Assembly (NCBI GenBank): GCA_038503065.1 | Contig: JBCAMK010000004.1 | Location: 1,687,001-1,751,000, forward strand | Direction: 5' to 3' | DNA from: Paragyromitra xinjiangensis | Lineage: Eukaryota; Ascomycota; Pezizomycetes; Pezizales; Discinaceae | DNA: 64,000 bases | Part shown: positions 31,701 through 44,604 of the stretch, piece after piece | How positions within the stretch are numbered: the stretch's first letter is position 1 | Layout: the number at the start of each line of letters is the position of its first letter | The notes under the pieces: model-generated | Told to the model about the DNA's origin: nothing | Database searches by the model: none | The model's input: the letters and a program-made list of their open reading frames with translations, nothing else | Made by a program: the position numbers and the translations under genes

Positions 31701-34700
31701 CCGAGAGGGCGAAGGCAAGGAAAGCCGAATTTCCGGCAAAGGCTCTGAAGAAGGGTTTGGATAGGTTCTTGGATGAGCATGTTGCGCCTGGAGATGTAGA
31801 TCTTCTAAAATCGTCTTTAGCGCCCCTGATGAGTATCATGGATGCGTACGCAGAGGGCCTAAAAGTACATGAGCTTTCTGTTTTCTTGCAGATCATGGAA
31901 CACTACTGGAGCATTGAGAAGCTCTTCTCGGTAAGTTTACGATTATACTATCTCCTAATTTTGGCAATGACTGATACAAGTTCTATAGGGCGCCAATACT
32001 AGAGATGAGGATGTCATCTTGAAGCTCCGCGACGAGAATAAGGAGGATATCAATAAAGTTGTGCAGGCCGTTCTTTCTCACAGCAAAATCAGTTCTAAAA
32101 ACAATCTCATCCTCGCTATTCTAGAGGAGTATCGTCCTAATAAACCCGGCAATGGTCCTATTGTCAAGTTCTTCCGCCCCATTCTCAAGAAACTCACAGA
32201 GTTGGACTCTCGTTCGTCTACTAAGGTCGCCCTCAAGGCTCGTGAAGTCCTTATCCAATGTGCTCTGCCGTCTTTGGAAGAAAGGGCTTCTCAGATGGAG
32301 CACATTCTACGTTCTTCTGTCGTGGAGTCCAGATATGGCGAAACAGGGTGGGAACACCGGACACCCTACATCGAAACACTGAAAGAGGTTATTGATTCTA
32401 AATACACTGTCTTCGACGTTCTTCCAACTTTCTTCGCCCATCAAGATCCTTGGGTTTCACTGGCGGCTTTAGAGGTCTATGTTCGCAGAGCTTATAGGGC
32501 GTATGAGTTACACGTTGTCAACTACCATAGCCTCGACTCTGAGCCCCCATTCATGGTCACCTGGGACTTCCAATTACGCAAGGTCGGCGTTACTGAATAC
32601 GGAATGACTCAGCCATCTGCACCCGCTACTCCTACCGTCGAACGCGGCGAAGCTTTCAAGCGTATCGGATCAATCAGTGATCTTTCGTTCTTGGTCGGCA
32701 AGTCTGAGGTTGAGCCTGTGAGGAAGGGTGTTATTGTCCCTGTAACTTTCCTCGACGAAGCTGAGGAGCTACTTGGGCGGGCTCTTGAGCTTATCCCACG
32801 TGGTAGAGGGAAAGGAGCCCAGAACAAGGATGGGTTGATGGCAAATCTTGAAGGAAGGAGGAGGTCCATGCCTCTCAGTGCACTTGAAGCTGAAGAGGAG
32901 GAAATTCTATCCGCAGTCTGCAACGTTGCAGTTCAAGATGCGGAGTCTATGGATGATAAAGATCTTTTGGAGAGGATTCTTCCTCTCATTAAGGACTATA
33001 AGAAGGAACTCCTCTCACGGAATGTTCGCCGTATAACTTTTATTTGTGGTCATAAGGATGGGTCTTATCCCGGCTACTTCACATTCCGTGGGCCTGAATA
33101 CCGAGAAGAGGAGAGTATTCGTCACATCGAACCGGCTTTAGCTTTCCAGCTTGAGTTAGGAAGATTGTCAAACTTCCAGATCAAGCCGGTTTTCACCGAG
33201 AACCGCAATATCCACGTATACGAGGCACATGGTAAAGAGGTCCAGAGTGACAAGAGATATTTCACTCGTGCTGTCGTCAGAGCTGGTCGCCTACGGGACG
33301 AGATCCCTACCGCCGATTACTTGATTTCGGAAACTGACCGCTTGGTAAATGACATCCTCGACGCTCTGGAGATCATTGGAAATAACAACTCCGACCTCAA
33401 CCATATCTTTATCAATTTTACTCCAGTGTTCCCCTTGAGCCCTGAGGAGATTGAACCTGCTCTTGGGGGATTTATCGAACGTTTCGGAAGACGTCTCTGG
33501 AGGCTGCGTGTTACTGGTGCCGAAATCCGTATCATATGTACAGATCCTAAGAGCGGGCTAGCATATCCCCTTCGTGTCATCATTCAGAACGTATCCGGCT
33601 ATGTTATTCAAGTAGAGATGTATGCCGAGAGGAAAACTGAGAAGGGTCAATGGGTCTTCCACAGCATCGGTTCTAAGTCGGGCTCCATGCACCTTCGCCC
33701 AGTCAACACACCATATGCTGCAAAGGAATGGTTACAGCCGAAGCGGTACAAGGCTCATCTCATGGGAACTCAGTATGTGTATGATTTCCCCGAGCTCTTC
33801 AGGCAGGCGATCCATCAGAGCTGGCTAAAGACTGCCAAGAAGGTTACTTCTTTCAAAGAAAAGGTCCCACAGCTCACAGAGTGCCTGGAATACAATGAGT
33901 TGGTCTTGGATGACAATGGTGGCCTTACGGAAGTTCAGCGCGAACCAGGTACCAACACACATGGCATGGTTGGTTGGGTAGTTACCGCAAAGACCCCTGA
34001 ATATCCTAAGGGCCGGAAATTCATAATTATCGCCAACGATATCACCTTTAGGATTGGTTCTTTCGGACCTGCAGAAGATAGGTTTTTCCACAAGTGTACG
34101 GAGCTAGCCAGAGCTATGGGGGTTCCCAGAATATATCTTTCTGCGAACTCTGGTGCGAGGATCGGAATGGCTGAAGAGTTGATTCCCCATTTTTCTGTCG
34201 CTTGGAACGAGATTGATAAGCCTGAAGCTGGTTTCAAGTACCTTTATCTTACCCCTGAGATTCAGAAGAAGTTCGCGGATAGGAAGCAAAAGACAGTCAT
34301 TACGGAGAGGATTAATGATGACGGCGAGGAAAGATACAAGATTACCACAATCGTGGGGCAGGAGGATGGTCTGGGTGTCGAGTGTTTGAAGGGATCAGGT
34401 TTGATTGCTGGTGCAACGAGTAAGGCCTATGAGGATATCTTTACCCTTACTCTCGTCACTTGCAGATCTGTTGGTATTGGTGCCTATTTAGTCCGGTTGG
34501 GTCAACGTGCGATACAGATCGAAGGGCAACCAATTGTGAGTTTTGTTTTCGACGATTTAAAATGGTGAAACTAACACCAAATTCTAGATTCTTACTGGTG
34601 CCCCTGCCATCAACAAGCTTCTTGGGCGCGAAGTTTACACCTCAAACCTTCAATTGGGTGGCACACAGATTATGTATCGCAACGGTGTCTCTCACCTGAC

Positions 34701-36111
34701 TGCCAACGACGATTTCGAAGGTGTCCAGAAAATTGTGGAATGGATGTCGTACGTTCCTGAACGAAAGGGTGCCCCTGTGCCTGTCTCCCCATCTAGCGAT
34801 TCGTGGGATCGTGATATTACCTACGTACCACCCCAGAAAAACCCTTACGATGTCAGGTGGCTTCTTGCCGGTAAAGATGACGAAGAAGGCTATCTATCTG
34901 GTCTTTTCGACAAGGGCTCTTTCCAGGAGACACTCAGCGGCTGGGCCAGAACTGTTGTTGTCGGCCGTGCTCGCCTTGCTGGTATCCCCGTTGGTGTCAT
35001 TGCTGTTGAGACTCGATCCGTCGAAAACGTCACTCCTGCCGATCCTGCCAACCCGGATTCAACTGAGATGGTTACTCTCGAGGCCGGTCAGGTTTGGTAC
35101 CCCAATTCGGCATTTAAGACCGCACAAGCTATCAACGACTTCAACCATGGAGAGCAGCTTCCGTTGATGATCCTTGCCAATTGGCGTGGTTTCTCTGGGG
35201 GCCAGAGAGACATGTACAACGAAGTTCTCAAATATGGCTCTTTCATTGTTGACGCCCTTGTCAAGTACGAGCAGCCAATTTTTGTGTACATCCCACCTTA
35301 CGGTGAATTACGTGGTGGCTCTTGGGTATGTTCTCTATCTCCCTGCTTGCACACAACAAATAGTGGCTAATTCTCGCACTAGGTCGTCGTTGACCCAACC
35401 ATCAATGCGGACATGATGGAAATGTATGCCGATGAAGAGGCCCGAGCTGGCGTCCTCGAGCCCGAAGGCATCGTCAACATTAAGTACCGCCGCGACAAGC
35501 AGCTCGAAACCATGGCTCGTTTAGACCCTGTCTACTCTGACTTGCGTCGCCAGCTTGCCGACAAGAACCTTACCCAAGACGAACAATCCACGATCAAGGT
35601 CAAGATGGTCGAGCGAGAGAAGCTTCTCATGCCAGTCTATGGACAGATTTCTCTTCAATTTGCGGACCTTCACGATACGCCTGGACGTATGCAAGCTAAA
35701 GGAGCTATCCGTATGCCTTTACAGTGGCAGAATGCCAGACGATTCTTCTACTGGCGTATCCGCCGTCGTTTGAACGAGGAACTCTTCCTAAGAAAGATGG
35801 CTGCGGCAGATAAAGGCTCTACAAGGATCGAGAACTTAGAAAGATTGAAGATGTTGATAGTAGCGGACGGTGAGAGCACTCTCTTCGACGAGAATGACCG
35901 CCTGGTTGCGTGCTGGTACGAAGACAATAGGAAGGAGGTGCTTTCCAAGATCGAAGGTCTCAGACAGGACGGTATCGCAACCCAGGTTGCTGGCCTCATC
36001 CAAAAGAATGGAAGCAGTGCCCTCAAAGGCGTGGCTGTCGCTCTTGCAAAGCTCAATGAGAAGGAGCGGGAGGAAGTTTTGAAGTTGCTTGCCGCATCAA
36101 CGTCAACATAG
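28789..36111 (+). CDS. ACC1: acetyl-CoA carboxylase (multifunctional, cytosolic)
   Basis: ATP-dependent carboxylation of acetyl-CoA to malonyl-CoA, the committed step of fatty acid synthesis. Exons: 28789-29004, 29084-29254, 29401-29495, 29557-31930, 31989-34535, 34588-35325, 35383-36111. They sum to 6870 nt, 2289 aa, normal for fungal enzymes. Biotin carboxylase occupies roughly residues 55-560 ([23 protein letters not shown]-grasp glycine loop [34 protein letters not shown]). The biotinyl domain has [10 protein letters not shown] with the biotin lysine at about residue 745. The central region is ACC-specific. The carboxyltransferase domain forms the C-terminal third ([42 protein letters not shown]). 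All junctions are GT-AG, the frame is intact and no key residue is missing. Activity in fungi is usually controlled by Snf1-type phosphorylation; nothing in the sequence tests this. Confidence 0.97.
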
Positions 36112-36955
36112 ATCAACGTCCAGAGTGGAATCTCTTGGCTTCATCCCAGGGTTACCCTTAATACCAATAGGAGGTTTGGATTTTCGTAGCGCTACAGCTC
36201 GCGTAGCTTGATAGTCATTGAATGGGGGGAAATGGAAACAGATCATGCATTTTTTACTTCCTTTCTTTATTTCTATTCTTATAGTCACGTTTCACTATCT
36301 TTGTTTGTTTGTTTTGTCTATACTCCTATGTTCGTTTCCTTTCTCTCCCTTTCTATTCCTTTCTTTTTTTAGCAGCGGATCAATTGGTTGTTTCTTATAG
36401 GGCGGGTAGGCAAAATAGATACTTTTATTTCCTATTTACAATTATCATTCATGAACTATTCTCGTCAACCATACCATTATACATTAAACTTGCTTGCTTA
36501 AGCTATATTTCCATGTCTAGTTGCTTTGGGCTTTCATCATTCTCAACTCAAGCCAACACTAGTACATAGTGTCCTAGCCCGCATAGGCTCTTGGCTTTGA
36601 CCCTAACTACATGTACTTCAGTATCGAAAGCCCTGAAATACAGCTTAATATTATGCCCCTGGCGCTGATAGTAATAGTCCTGGCCTATTTAACCCCAGCA
36701 GTAGAGACACACTCCCCCACAAAAAGGCGTAGCAACTACCATAGCCGACTGGATGAGCTTTTTTATTCCCGTGATTGCGGCAGGGAAGATTATTAAGGTT
36801 CAGATTCAAAAAGCTGGCGAAGGTAGGATATATTGGAATATATGAGAAGGATTCCCGACTTGCGCGAGCAACAGTTAGCTTTACGGTGGGATTTCTGGGG
36901 TTATCGCTGTTATTAATTCCGGAGGACAATGTTGAATCAAACAAGTGATAGTCTA

Positions 36956-37045
36956 CTTGCTGCGAGAATGAATTCCCGCGGGATTTCAGCCACATTAGTG
37001 TGGCGGTGTAATAATTCCAGCACGGGAATTTATTCTCGTAGCAAG
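36956..37045. mobile_element. TA-flanked foldback MITE, 90 bp
   Basis: Left end CTTGCTGCGAGAATGAATTC, right end inverted CTTGCTACGAGAATAAATTC; arms pair over about 25 bp strongly and more weakly towards the centre (GCCACATTAGTGTGGC is itself palindromic). TA at both borders. Confidence 0.82.
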
Positions 37046-37899
37046 TATAAGATTATCCAATTCGAGCACCTAACCTTTATATGCCAGGTTTTATCAAGAG
37101 CTATCTAAATTATCTCATACCCGGGTTTTCTCATCTAGTTCAGCGTGTTTATCGTACTCTGTCCTATTACTTGTTCAATTATTTGTGCACGTATATAGTA
37201 TTTTACGAACATCTCAGTTGATGATGATGATGATGAATCCATTAAGCACATCGAATATCTAAGTAGTCGCGCAGCCAAAAAATTATTGTTGTGCGTAAAG
37301 ATTAGGACGTAAAGGGATAATCAGCCTGACTAAACTATCACCTTCACCCGTTATCACGAATACTTAAAGCTCTATCCTAGAGCCCAGCTACTACATGTAG
37401 TTCCACGATCTGCCGATCCGGCAACGGGATCAGATCAACAAGTAAAACCTAATATTCAAAATGACTCTGTTAGTCACCTGTATTTGCATACCTCGGCAGC
37501 GCGCTGAGATTTTTTCAGGAGGTTAATTTCGAGTTATAAGGTCCAGTCTTAGGCCAGCCTACTATAGACGAGATCATTTCTTAAAACCTTCCACCCGTTC
37601 AGATCCCCCACCCAAAAGTTGTACTTGTGTGTTGTCGCCAAGGCCCTTAAAGGCTGGACTCGAGACGTCTTGATTTATGTTGAAATAGTAGGTACGCTGG
37701 GAGAAAGGAATAGGTCGATTACTCACCCTCTGGAGGCGGGCAGGGCCATCCGGTTTATATACTCGTGTAGTAGCCTTCTCGGGTGTTTGTCTCTTGCTCC
37801 ATCCCCGAAGCCAGGCCTGGGTACAAAGGACTAGCCCGACCCCCGCTGCTTCCGGGCTCCCACTGCTTCCGGCCCTTCACTCAAGTTCACTGCCTTGCC

Positions 37900-38889
37900 C
37901 AAGCACGCCAGCGCTCCCGAACTAGGAAGCATACTCCAACAAATTCTGAGGTAGCAAGAGGCGATACCCGTTGACTTAGCTGTAGGCCCGATATATTTGA
38001 TAAAGAAAGAAACGAAGAAGGGGCGGAAAGCCTCCGTATATATATGTTCTGACTCGTACTCCAGGGATGCCCATTTTAAAATGGGAGCACTTTAAGCATC
38101 AGCCGACCCATATACAAAGTGAAAATAAGAGATAGCCGATATTCAAAATTTCCACTAGGGTAAAAATTTCTTCTCCTCCAACTCCGCAGGTGTAAACTAT
38201 CCCCCTCCCACTACGTAGATGTACAACATAACAAAATCATTTTACTATCATCACTACAATCACATTCCATCACATCTCGCTTGCTGGTGCTTTCAATATG
38301 GCTGCCCTCCAAGAACAGCAAGAATTTGGATCCGTACCTTTAGATCAGGAGGCAGTCTGCACTTTTGCCCTACATTAGTACACAAGCGAAACCTAAGTTA
38401 CATAGTTATCCTTTATATCGCAGCATAGCATGCGGTACATATATACATGTGTTGCGTGTTAGAACTAGGTTGGTACTTGTATTTATTTAGAGCCGAAAAG
38501 ATACTAGAGTTGTGATATTAGAAAGGGTGTTTCCACTGGTAAACTCGCTTACTAGTAGTGTATTATTTAAACATCGGCCATCTCTTAGCTTCACTTTGAA
38601 TATGGGTCAGCCAATTCCCATTTTAAAACGGGTGTCTCTAGAATACGGGTCAAAACATATACAGATATCCAATCAATCAGGCGCTCCCCACTTTATCCCT
38701 CGCCAGCTAACGCCTAAATAATTGACAGCCAAAGAAAGCCTATTTAGAAAGGAATAGTAAGAAACCCGAACAGTAGAAAGCCTACGTAAGCAGTAGACCT
38801 AGAAGCCCTATGTAGGTGTAGCAAAGAATAGAGCAAAATAGTAAAGAAAGGCCGGAAACGGCACGACAGGAAGTAAATACATCCAACAA
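37900..38889 (-). repeat. dispersed repeat, partner of 26095-26550, split by an inverted-repeat element
   Basis: Two blocks (37900-38010 and 38711-38889) match the 26-kb repeat in inverse orientation and in matching order. The ~700 bp between them, against ~180 bp in the other copy, is mostly the inverted-repeat element at 38041-38660, which therefore looks like a later insertion. Confidence 0.5.
38041..38660. mobile_element. inverted-repeat element, about 620 bp
   Basis: Left arm TATATGTTCTGACTCGTACT then CCAGGGATGCCCATTTTAAA; right arm inverted TATATGTTTTGACCCGTATT then CTAGAGACACCCGTTTTAAA. Arms pair for roughly 85-100 bp including ACCCATATNCAAAGTGAA. No transposase frame. Exact ends and target duplication are uncertain; TA repeats at the border hide them. 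Confidence 0.65.
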
Positions 38890-40893
38890 ATTCAGGACAT
38901 ATATGGGCGAGTGATTGATTGCTCATGAGCCAGTTAAAGTACTTACGCTAGGTTTGCAAAATAAACATCTAGGCCAGAAAACCGAAATACCGTTTCAAGC
39001 CCACATGGGCCCGGGGTTAACATTAGAGGATAAAGCTATAAATATTTCACAAAGCTCCCAGACAGCTACCTAGATAGCCAGCGAAGAAAAATAGAAACTA
39101 AACTGAAAAAAACTATCTAGATATGAAAAAAAAGATAGCGATGAAATTGCGCCTGATAAGAAAACACATGGATCTCTCAAAAAATAGGCACACGAGCACC
39201 TATATCCAACCGTAACCCTAGAAATTATGTTCGTTAGTTCAAGCCTAGTCAGATATTATATGATCCGATCAGGCTAAACCACGTGCACTCGATAGAGTTG
39301 AGGGTCGGGCTATCCGGTGCCCCAATGAAGTGAAGGTAGAAAAATCAACCCTAACACTGGTCAATTGCTTTGATCTAGCGAATGGGCCGAAAGCTGAACG
39401 CTACGTCAAAGGCGTACAACAACTTGCCCTGTGATAGCCACTCTATCAAGCGCCGTCCTACCGGTGCGATATTACTAACCACATGAGGGTCACCCTTACC
39501 GTATAATTCATCACCCGCCCTCCTACGTGTATGATTCATCTACCTATCTATCCATCGCCCGCTCTCCCGCACTAACCATCACTCGGATCCAGCTGAAGGT
39601 AAAAAAAAACTGCCCTAGTACTATCCCAGAAAGAAATCCAGTCCTCCCAATACCTGATTAACATGGCGATATCTATAAGTACTACGGGAAAGGATCGAAG
39701 GCAGTTCTTAACGACTGGTTCGCGCCAAATCCCCAGTCACGGAACTGCAGAAGCTTACCCTATTTACACATGAGTAGGAAAGTGTTACACGTTTCTACTA
39801 AGCAATGCTCAAACATCACTGAAGCCTCTATATTTCGCCACAATAAAATGCCTAAAATGAACGCGGATTTCGATGTTCGGTCCAGTCTACTAAGATAGGG
39901 AGTGAATTACCTAGCTTTACTTCGCAAAAAATATGCACTGCAAGCAAAAGTTACCATAGAAGCGTCAACCACTAAGTAGCGTATGCTAGCACGACCGATA
40001 AAAGTAAGCCTTCTTCAATTCCCCAAAAATTAGAATCGAAATCTACAAACCTTAATTGACCTTCCTACCTTTTTCCAGACCAATTAATTGTGTGAGAATC
40101 AATATTCTCCCCCAAATGTGCATCACTTTCTTGCACCCCACATACAATGAGAAAGTCTTAATGAAAGTGAAAAATCCGAAATAGTCACATACGCAGGATT
40201 AGCTACTTCCTAGCTAGATGTGCACTAATAGTAAGAAAAAAATCCAGAAAAACTATGAGAACGAAGAAGACGGATCAATATATCGTTGTAGTGTAGTTAG
40301 GTCAAGGCCAACCAAAGATTATCATATGTACATGTAGTCATCAATAGTAGCAATAGCCTGTAGGACGAATACCTTCTTAGGGTCTATCTTTTTGTAGCTA
40401 GTTGCTAGTTATAACAAACTCATTATAAAAACAAAATAAAGTAGCAATAGCGACTAATATTTACTTCAATATGACATATGCACGAAAATCTGAAAGCAGC
40501 TAGCAAGAGACCCCAATCAGTAAATCAGCATCGGAAAGCAGAGATTACAACTATACCTTTTCCATTTGAATCTAAGTGCCGCCATATGCATAACCCAAAG
40601 GGTTGGTTGGATACGTGTATGGATTATCAATCAATCAATCAATCGTTTAAATTTAAATATTCAAGAATGCATCCGGGTTAGGCAATGAATCTAACTATCT
40701 TGGTTCGTTTACCGCCTTTCAAATATCACGCACTGACATTGCAAAGCTTAGTTCATACAACTCATCTAATTGGTATTAATCATGAAACACGATACTAAAT
40801 AGCATATATCATAGTTGTTATCTCATATCCATCAAGGAGTTCAGCGCCGATTATTGACGATGGCTACACAACACAGATGAGTTTTGGATGTAT

Positions 40894-41010
40894 TCATGTA
40901 CCAGGGCAAGAACTTGAAAACATGGGATGTATGGCTTTGTATATGCTACGGAGTCATGCACGGATATCTCGCCACATCCATGTTTTCAGGTTCATAACAT
41001 GGTGCACGAG
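40894..41010. mobile_element. TA-flanked foldback MITE, 117 bp
   Basis: Left arm TTCATGTACCAGGGCAAGAA then CTTGAAAACATGGGATGT; right arm inverted CTCGTGCACCATGTTATGAA then CCTGAAAACATGGATGT. About 40-bp imperfect arms and TA at both borders. More diverged than the others. Confidence 0.65.
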
Positions 41011-42839
41011 TACTATCCCATGGACCGTAACTATGCAATTTTTCGGGAGCTCTCCTTCTTTCATCTACCACACCTTCAACACCCCACTTGCCCCTACCCC
41101 ATAGCATAGGATGTAAATATCAGAGCTAGAGGATGTTTTTGGTATTTTTTAAAATCCTCTTACAATTTTTCCTTACTGCAAAGCAGCTCCCAGAAGCTAG
41201 GGGAACATGGAGATGTGACCTATAGAACTGGCTCTAGGAATGTTGCAACAGCCTTTCCCACTGATAATTTGCCGCTGTTTTCACCCACTTTTGCACACAA
41301 ATTTCGACTTTTGGAGACCAAGATAATTGTAATAAATTGTAGCTCTTCTTAGATCATCTAATTTGCTTACTTTCTCCAGAATTTATACTTTAGAATTGTG
41401 TCTCTACTGTAAGGTGGAGTTAGAGCTTTCCCTTTTTAGTGAGAATTCATTCAAAATGCGCCAAGCTTGTGATCTAACAAGTACTACCAACTGAAAGCAC
41501 ATCACATAAAATATCCAGTGAGATAGGGACAACCGCTGGGCTGTGAGCATTCTCTCATAATTCTTTCTGATTTTAATAGGTTTGTTGTGATTCTAGAGGC
41601 TGTGATTGGCAGGTCCTAAATTCGCACGGTTTTTCGTGCGAATCTCAACGTTATGGTCCATGGATACTATCGCCTCTAGCCACTTACTTAGGTCCTAGCC
41701 AGTGCAGACCCCAAAAATAACGTAGGCATCAAGCTTATCACGACCCTATACAAGTAAAAACCCACACTTCGTCAAGCATCCTTTGAATATTCTCAGACAC
41801 CAAAAATTAGTTCTCTATATGTTAACAAGCAGCTGAGTAGTGAACCACCGATCCTATTCAGCCTCTTTGCCACTCGTACAGGATGGGTAATGAAATTCAA
41901 TAGGAAGAGAAGGAAAGGCATGTCACCCTTTTTCATCACTAGTGGAGGACTAGCTTTCTTCCTTCCCCCAAGGAGTTTAGATCCCGCCTCACCGAAGGCC
42001 CGGGACGCGCTTAGCACGAAAATCATCGGCGGCGACGATGCGTTGTCTCGAATCAATACACCTTGGCTATTTACCAGCACCATTTTTGAGCTTAACTTTC
42101 CCGGTTTTTGGTGAGGTGGGGTCTCGTTCGCTGTCCGGGAAAGTCCAAAAATCTAAGATGGGAAAAAACTTAAGAGATTTAGCCAGTGGGACTGATTACA
42201 TAATATGTGGGAGACGTGGTTTATCTCCTAGCGAACGCATTAAGACAAGAAGCTGGGTGATAGCAGAGCAGAAAAGAGGGGGTTGGCTCGAGTGTTAAGC
42301 TACAAATTTTAGGGGAAATAGCGCCCTGCCGCAGTATCTCCCAAGACCACGTAACCTTGAGGGTGTACGAAAATTTTCGGGCTATAATAATGCACGTTTA
42401 AATTTCGATGCCTATAATTCGACAATGACACCTTAGTTAGCTAATTCACTCACCCACGATGTAGTTTCGATTGTAGTTACCTTAACCCTGGACCACGATG
42501 TTGTGCAGAATTATGGCCCGTGCTGTTTTGGGCGGGGAAACATCACAGGAAATCTCACGATCTTCAAATATCTTCGCAGCACTGGTATCATTACCCCAAA
42601 TGCAGCAGATATCAACAGGTGTACGGTTGGACTACTTTTCCGGCGGAGACTTCCAAATAGGCTTTGAGTACATGCACACCCCGACAGGCGATGTACAGCT
42701 AACCCGCCAACCGACCACTTTCTTGGGGGGGTGATACCCCGTCTCCTGATATGATATTCAGATGGTGATGGTAAGGAATAGCGATGCTGATGGTGTTGAA
42801 TTCTCGGGAACGCGCGTGTTGGCGTTGAGCAGGCTTGTA

Positions 42840-42991
42840 CCGTATAGTTTCGGGCGATGCCCCCGGGGATCCCACGGAACCAAGAGGGATAGAAACTTTT
42901 GATTGGTGGGAAGGACCTTCAGCCTCGTTTATAGGTGCCACCCTCCTGGTTGCGCGAGATCCCCCCGGGGGTATCGTTCGAAACTATACGG
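42840..42991. mobile_element. TA-flanked foldback MITE, 152 bp
   Basis: Left arm CCGTATAGTTTCGGGCGATG then CCCCCGGGGATC; right arm inverted CCGTATAGTTTCGAACGATA then CCCCCGGGGGGATC. Arms pair over about 50 bp. TA at both borders. GC-rich centre unlike its surroundings. Confidence 0.83.
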
Positions 42992-44179
42992 TAACTGCAG
43001 AGACGGAGGGCTCGCCACTCTCGTTGGCTGTATAGATGGAGATTGTATGTGGGGATATGACTGCGCCGGGTCCCGAATTCACCCTAATTAGGCGAGTAAC
43101 AGCAAAGTATTGCCACCAATAGTCAATCAATTAAGACTTCAACACGCATACATTGGGCCGATTCTGCAGCGCGGAAGCAGACGCACCTTGCTGCAAAATC
43201 CTTATTTTCTACACGTATCCTAGCCAAACAATAAGCCGCTTTCCCACATGGCAGCACTTACAAATGATCGAACCCATTCTGCCGCCTGAAGGTAAGGAAA
43301 AATTGACGCATGAACCCAAAACACAATGGGCCCGACCCCTTGCCGTGTCACTCGCATGTGGATATCATGACGTGCAATGGAAGGAGACTAAAACGTTGTC
43401 TATTCTGATTCGACAACTGTGCTGCTGCTGATTCTTGATGCGCTAAAGAGCATGGAAGCGGTAGAAAGTTTTCTTGGTCGCATATATTTTAGGAATGAGC
43501 CAATCAAATATATACCTCCCTGGGCAATAGGATATGAGGGTTATAAAAGAAAAAAAGGGTATAGAAAAAGAAAAAAAGGTGCTCCCCGACTATTATCATT
43601 TTCTTTATGGCAAATGATATTCAGGTCGGACCGACGGAAATTTACCCCAGTCTGCTGCCCATGATCTGTAGTTTAAAATCTTGAGACATGATATAGTTCC
43701 AGCATCCTGAGTGAGGGGACGGTGGAATCGCGTCTTCGTATCACAAGCAGGCCCGTTAATCACCACGGCAAGCTTGTGATCCCCCTAACGTCTAATAAGG
43801 TGTCTGTAGATCGCCTCTGCTAGAGACTTTGAGATCTGTGGTTGGAAACTTATCAATCTTTCCACTATTTTAGATATAGGTAAAATTGTGTAAAAGCTTG
43901 CTATACGTCCTCGCCACTACGCAGGGATCTTGCAATCACTAACCGCAGAGACCACTGTTCCAAGTCGTAGGTAGAGTCTTGGTTACACATTTTGGCAACA
44001 TGTCTATAGCTAATCCTAGGTTCATACAATAGGTGAATGGGCGGCGCTTCAAGTGGTGGAACTACCAGCAAGTGGCAGGTTGTAGATCCGTCGGATGGTG
44101 GTCTGAAATCTCTCAGAAGCGAAGCCTCCCAATTTATTTTATGGCTATTTACCAGTCAGTAATATGGTTAGCGTAAGTA

Positions 44180-44282
44180 CTCGGGTCAAGCATATGGAGA
44201 TGGAACAGGTCTCACAATCTTTCTATGGTGACCCCACAGAGCGGGAAATCCCGATGTTCCATCTCCACACCCATGACCCGAG
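44180..44282. mobile_element. TA-flanked foldback MITE, 103 bp
   Basis: Left arm CTCGGGTCAAGCATATGGAG then ATGGAACA; right arm inverted CTCGGGTCATGGGTGTGGAG then ATGGAACA. TA at both borders. Ends about 320 bp before the YAF9 start codon, so it lies in that gene's upstream region. Confidence 0.82.
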
Positions 44283-44604
44283 TAGAATATTCTCGTGGGC
44301 TAAAGCCCCAACAAATCCAGGAAGTCACGTACTATGTCATATAATTTACGGTATGAGAATCGCTAACAGGCGCCTACGTCGCTATCTTAGGAGAACGAGA
44401 TACAGGGGGCTTGTTGAAGATGTTTGCGTTTGCGGGTGATCTTCTATGATTAACGCCACAAGACTACTAGTATACTAAGCTGGAAGCCACACTTGCTTGG
44501 CGCTCATTTTGCAGCTAAGGTGTAGTAGTGGCTTTGTGTCTCCCCAACGTCAGGTCATCGACTACCGTGTAAAGCACAACGCGTTCACTCATCCCACATC
44601 TAAG

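Larger units (their letters stand above)
36112..44604. other. 8.5-kb gene-free, repeat-rich region
   Basis: No gene recognised on either strand; open frames are short and featureless. It holds foldback elements at 36956, 38041, 40894, 42840 and 44180, the dispersed repeat at 37900-38889, microsatellites (GAT near 37218, ATCA near 40628) and TACATGTA palindromes. The T-rich first 300 bp is probably the ACC1 3' UTR. Much of 38900-40800 is AT-rich with many stops, consistent with decayed repeat DNA. Confidence 0.5.

Noticed and set aside
42480..42720. Minus-strand residues faintly like an ankyrin repeat (WGNDTSAAKIF)
   Set aside because: One weak match, interrupted by a stop, with no second repeat in frame.
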